Origin: Saprospiraceae bacterium
GTDB lineage: Bacteria > Bacteroidota > Bacteroidia > Chitinophagales > Saprospiraceae
NCBI GenBank assembly: GCA_027488935.1
Contig: JAIYAP010000009.1
Span: 48,786-112,785, forward strand
Length of the DNA stretch: 64,000 nucleotides
Direction of reading: 5' to 3'
This document shows, one piece after another, positions 61,431-64,000 of this stretch. A program made the translations under genes and the position numbers. The first letter of the stretch is position 1. Each line of letters begins with the position of its first letter. Under the pieces are notes generated by a model. The model searched no databases. It saw nothing but the letters and a program-made list of their open reading frames with translations, and was not told the DNA's origin.

Positions 61431-61805
61431 TTACAGGTCAAATAATGGCCTTACAACCAAAGAATCAATAGGCGGCACTTTTACCGGCCTGGTTGGGCGG
61501 CCTGGCTTAGAACGCGATAATGAATCTAATAATTGCTGTTGGGCCTCGGCAAGCAACAAGGAATCGACCCTTTTTTCAGCCAACATTAACAGCGATTCCC
61601 GACATTCTGCCGATTTTTTACTGCGAAAGGCCTGTGTTTTCTCTGCAATTTTTTGTTGAACGATGGCTTCCTTGCGCTGTCCGCAACTTAAGCCCACCAA
61701 TGCAAAGATTCCTCCTAAAAGGATAAAACGCCGCCCAAATCGGCTTAAACCGAATGTTTGGCTAAATAAAGGGCAAAAACGTAAACTTTTTGTTAAGTTT
61801 TTCAT
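61431..61805 (-). CDS. Small membrane-anchored coiled-coil protein
   Basis: A 124-residue protein with an N-terminal membrane segment (FILLGGIFALVGLSC, with a Cys that could be a lipid anchor although the lipobox is not ideal) and a helical charged region (about 47-95: KIAEKTQAFRSKKSAECRES and DSLLLAEAQQQLLDSLSRS) that should form a coiled coil, then a Pro/Arg-rich tail. It is upstream of the giant barrel gene, in the same operon, and may be its lipoprotein or periplasmic helper. Family unknown. Confidence 0.55.
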   Translation of the reverse strand: MKNLTKSLRFCPLFSQTFGLSRFGRRFILLGGIFALVGLSCGQRKEAIVQQKIAEKTQAFRSKKSAECRESLLMLAEKRVDSLLLAEAQQQLLDSLSRSKPGRPTRPVKVPPIDSLVVRPLFDL

Positions 61806-61823
61806 TATATATGCTTAGCCTTG

Positions 61824-61831
61824 CAAAGATA
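61824..61831 (-). promoter_or_regulatory. -7 box of the small coiled-coil/barrel operon
   Basis: Minus-strand TATCTTTG, an exact TAnnTTTG match, 18 bases before the Met at 61805. The rest of 61832-62124, the long gap to hemB, holds no gene; only A- and T-rich stretches are seen. Confidence 0.5.
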
Positions 61832-62124
61832 CGCATTTAGCGGATCAAGCCCGACATACAATCCGTGCCATTTGAGTGTTGCCATTTTTGAAAAAAAATA
61901 ATTGTAGGGATAAGGATTTTTTAAAAACACTGTTACATTTGCCCATCATTTTTCGGAATGATACAAAAGTGCTACATGCCGCTTTTATAGTGTTTTCATA
62001 AAGAAGTTTTCATTTGGTTTTTTGGGGTTATACAGGGTGCTACCAAGCAATTGGTCGGTGCCCTGTTTTTTTTCAGTTCTCTGTCACATTCGTGTGCTCG
62101 AACATCATCCCGTGAATACCGCCG

Positions 62125-62132
62125 TACCTTTG
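62125..62132 (+). promoter_or_regulatory. -7 box of hemB
   Basis: TACCTTTG, an exact TAnnTTTG match, 25 bases before the hemB ATG at 62158. No good -33 element. Confidence 0.55.
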
Positions 62133-62157
62133 GGTTTTATAAAATCACTCCTGCATT

Positions 62158-63135
62158 ATGCTCGCACGTCCACGTCGCAACCGCCAGTCTGCCGCCATCC
62201 GAAACATGGCTGTTGAAACCCATTTGCACCCGCAACACCTGATTTATCCGCTTTTTTTGGTAGATGGACAGCACATCAAGCAGGAAATCAAGTCTTTGCC
62301 GGGCGTGTTTCGTTTTTCACCCGACCAGTTGCTGCTCGAAATTGAAACGTGCATGGCGGTTGGACTTACCAATTTTGTGTTGTTCCCAGCCGTAGCCGAT
62401 CATTTGAAAACCCCGACGGCCGATTACGGTGCCGATCCGGATAATTTTTACCTGCACACTGCGCGCGCCATTAAACAACGTTTTCCCGAGTGTTGCCTTA
62501 TTAGCGATGTAGCGATGGATCCTTACAGCAGCGATGGGCACGACGGCCTGGTGCGCAACGGCGCGATTGTCAACGACGAAACCCTGCCCATCCTCGCGCG
62601 CATGTCCGTCGCGCAGGCGGAAGCCGGATTTGATATGCTGGGCCCTTCCGATATGATGGACGGCCGCGTGGGCTACATCCGGGAAGCCCTCGATGAACGC
62701 GGATTTACCCAAACGGGTATTTTGGCGTATAGTGCCAAATATGCGAGTGCGTTTTACGGTCCATTCCGCGATGCCCTCGACTCAGCGCCCAAAAGTGGCG
62801 ATAAAAAGACCTATCAAATGAACCCTGCCAACAAACGCGAGGCACTCATCGAAGCCGAACTGGATGCGGTGGAAGGCGCCGATATGTTGATGGTAAAACC
62901 GGCTTTGCACTACTTAGATGTGATCCATTTGCTCAAAGAGCGTTTTGATTTACCCATTGCAGCCTACCACGTGAGCGGCGAATGCGCCATGCTGCGGGCC
63001 GCCTGCGACAATGGCTGGCTCGATTTTGAACGCGCGATGCCTGAGACCTTGTTGAGTATACGCCGGGCAGGTGCCGATGTGATTTTGACGTATTTTGCGA
63101 AAGATTTTGCGACGCGTTATCCGGGTGGGGTGTAG
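62158..63135 (+). CDS. hemB: Porphobilinogen synthase (delta-aminolevulinate dehydratase)
   Basis: Condenses two molecules of 5-aminolevulinate to porphobilinogen in haem synthesis. TIM barrel of 325 residues with the two substrate Lys residues: Lys194 in LAYSAKYASAFYGPFRDA and Lys247 in LMVKPALHYLDVI. The metal site (DVAMDPYSSDGHDG, residues 117-130) has Ala/Asp at the places of the Zn-binding Cys residues, so it is the Mg-dependent type. It has Asp126 where relatives have His (SSHGHDG). Own promoter; stands alone, with hemW some 7 kb away. Confidence 0.94.
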   Translation: MLARPRRNRQSAAIRNMAVETHLHPQHLIYPLFLVDGQHIKQEIKSLPGVFRFSPDQLLLEIETCMAVGLTNFVLFPAVADHLKTPTADYGADPDNFYLHTARAIKQRFPECCLISDVAMDPYSSDGHDGLVRNGAIVNDETLPILARMSVAQAEAGFDMLGPSDMMDGRVGYIREALDERGFTQTGILAYSAKYASAFYGPFRDALDSAPKSGDKKTYQMNPANKREALIEAELDAVEGADMLMVKPALHYLDVIHLLKERFDLPIAAYHVSGECAMLRAACDNGWLDFERAMPETLLSIRRAGADVILTYFAKDFATRYPGGV

Positions 63136-63143
63136 AACGGTGC

Positions 63144-63677
63144 TTACTTTTTAATCAGTTTACCAGAAAATTTTCCGTTTTTCAATCGAATGGTATCCGG
63201 ATAGGAAGGATAGGGCTTGTCCGTAACGATAAATGAAAGGTTAAAAGTCCCTTTTATTTCTTTAGAAAGGGTGTCATAAGTGGACAAAGTGACCGTATTG
63301 GATGCACTATCGGCTTCCAAAATCTCATATTCTCCAAGGGGCAAATCTCCTTCCCAAACGCCAAAACTTGAATGAAGCTTAGTTTCTGAAGGTTCTAGTC
63401 TGTAGACTTTATACGTTCCTGTTTTTGGAGGAATTGTATAAAGTGTAAGGGATTCTCTTAAAAAATACTCATTTTCAAAAGAATCTAGATTTATATTTAT
63501 ATTTTTCTGGTCAACAATGTCAATCCAGCAAGCTGTGTTTCCAGTCCATTTTTTACCGTTACTTTCAGTAACAACTTCACCAAAATAACCTTCCGGAAAA
63601 GAAGGTTTAGGGTCTGTATTTTTTTTACAGGCTTCAAAAACCCCTAAAAACATTAAAGGAATTAGAATTTGTCTCAT
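63144..63677 (-). CDS. Putative lipoprotein, unknown function
   Basis: A 177-residue lipoprotein: MRQILIPLMFLGVFEACKKN has a lipobox-like FEAC with Cys17 as anchor. Mature part has a KKWTGNTACWIDIVD segment and beta-strand pattern resembling small DUF6252-like Bacteroidota lipoproteins, but no family is claimed. Start at 63677 chosen because it gives the best signal; the earlier Met at 63701 is possible. More A+T-rich than hemB. Convergent with hemB, eight bases apart. Confidence 0.6.
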   Translation of the reverse strand: MRQILIPLMFLGVFEACKKNTDPKPSFPEGYFGEVVTESNGKKWTGNTACWIDIVDQKNININLDSFENEYFLRESLTLYTIPPKTGTYKVYRLEPSETKLHSSFGVWEGDLPLGEYEILEADSASNTVTLSTYDTLSKEIKGTFNLSFIVTDKPYPSYPDTIRLKNGKFSGKLIKK

Positions 63678-63709
63678 GCGCGTAATTTGATTTTTGTACA
63701 AGTTTATGA

Positions 63710-64000
63710 TTACTCCTTAGAAATCATCAATCTACCCGAAATAGGCGCGCTACCTGCCGGAACCACATAAAAATAGATACCGGGGGCTAAATGATCCAGT
63801 TGCATGGCAATATTGCCCGTAGTTCCGGGAAGTGGAGTTTGGTACACTTCCTGCCCCAGTGCGTTGTACAATAAAAAGGACGCACCCTGATTTTGTTCGA
63901 GTTGGTAATATAGGGTGAAACTTCCGGAGTTGGGGTTGGGGGCAACCCTAAGATTTGAGTGCTCCACGAGCGGACCAAAAGTAGACACAGTAGGAGCACA
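63710..64000 (-). CDS. T9SS sorting-domain protein, N-terminal part outside window
   Basis: The last 96 codons of a larger gene that runs off the right edge; the frame is open at the boundary (64000) with CAPTVSTFGP. What is seen is a C-terminal type A T9SS sorting domain: LRVAPNPNSGSFTLYY, LYNALGQEVY and LAPGIYFYVV, ending ISGRLMISKE. The cargo domain lies outside. Confidence 0.85.
   Translation of the reverse strand, partial: CAPTVSTFGPLVEHSNLRVAPNPNSGSFTLYYQLEQNQGASFLLYNALGQEVYQTPLPGTTGNIAMQLDHLAPGIYFYVVPAGSAPISGRLMISKE

Noticed and set aside
1..64000. CRISPR arrays, tRNA or rRNA genes, prophage, replication origin
   Set aside because: No regularly spaced repeats, no cloverleaf-like gaps, no phage or dnaA-type genes were seen; most gaps are under 300 bases and were read individually.

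Overview
The window is a stretch of chromosome from a Bacteroidota bacterium, most likely of the Saprospiria (Saprospiraceae-like). The evidence is: C-terminal type IX secretion (T9SS) sorting domains (28.9-32.5 kb, 46.0-47.6 kb and the right edge); many outer-membrane barrels of Bacteroidota type; families typical of the phylum (DUF5723, DUF4350, DUF4345, HhH-tail proteins, fused FtcD); and repeated promoter boxes of the Bacteroidota form TAnnTTTG, often placed where they settle a start codon. No tRNA, rRNA, CRISPR array, prophage or transposase gene was found.

Layout. 0-8.3 kb: an acyltransferase-like membrane protein cut by the left edge, an LD-carboxypeptidase, an isolated paaBC pair, two envelope proteins around a lipoprotein whose signal peptide is encoded across a 17-T run, and a lytic transglycosylase. 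8.3-13.4 kb: a signalling locus with a FixL-like PAS histidine kinase, a receiver fused to a CRP/FNR regulator, and a barrel protein on one strand, divergent from a CBS-pair protein and a thioredoxin-fold/universal-stress fusion. 13.4-18.6 kb: 2-oxoglutarate dehydrogenase E2, a MarR regulator with a perfect AT palindrome next to it, a beta-propeller protein, a HAD phosphatase, tsaC/sua5 and an omega-amidase. 18.6-24.4 kb: an NlpC/P60 peptidase with a long leader, two related long palindromes flanking a DUF4345 gene, recG, a DUF1761 protein, a PIN toxin-antitoxin pair and truC. 24.4-32.5 kb: a TonB-dependent receptor, a TPR-like protein, then an A+T-rich stretch with a 467-residue helical protein and a 1206-residue T9SS cargo protein. 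32.5-39.3 kb, minus strand: thiL, lpxD, exodeoxyribonuclease III, pyrH and the rplM-rpsI-rpsB-tsf translation operon. 39.6-43.3 kb: DUF58, DUF4350 and MoxR. 43.3-50 kb: a second PIN toxin-antitoxin pair, ftcD, a cohesin-like T9SS protein and recQ. 50-57.6 kb: an arabinose-5-phosphate isomerase, a kinase pair, an NTF2-like/HhH fusion, hemW, a DUF4129 protein and a double-length SpoIIM protein. 57.6-64 kb: a 1250-residue barrel, a small coiled-coil protein, hemB, a lipoprotein and the tail of another T9SS protein.

How the genes work together. Most of the window is housekeeping (translation, nucleotide, haem, lipid A/Kdo, cell wall, repair) mixed with surface proteins. The MoxR-DUF58-DUF4350 genes and the DUF4129-SpoIIM genes are parts of one conserved Bacteroidota cluster that lie in two blocks about 12 kb apart here. 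The two most interesting loci are the FixL-like kinase with its fused receiver-CRP regulator and divergent stress genes (a candidate redox or oxygen response module), and the pair of long palindromes built from the same short unit around the DUF4345 gene.
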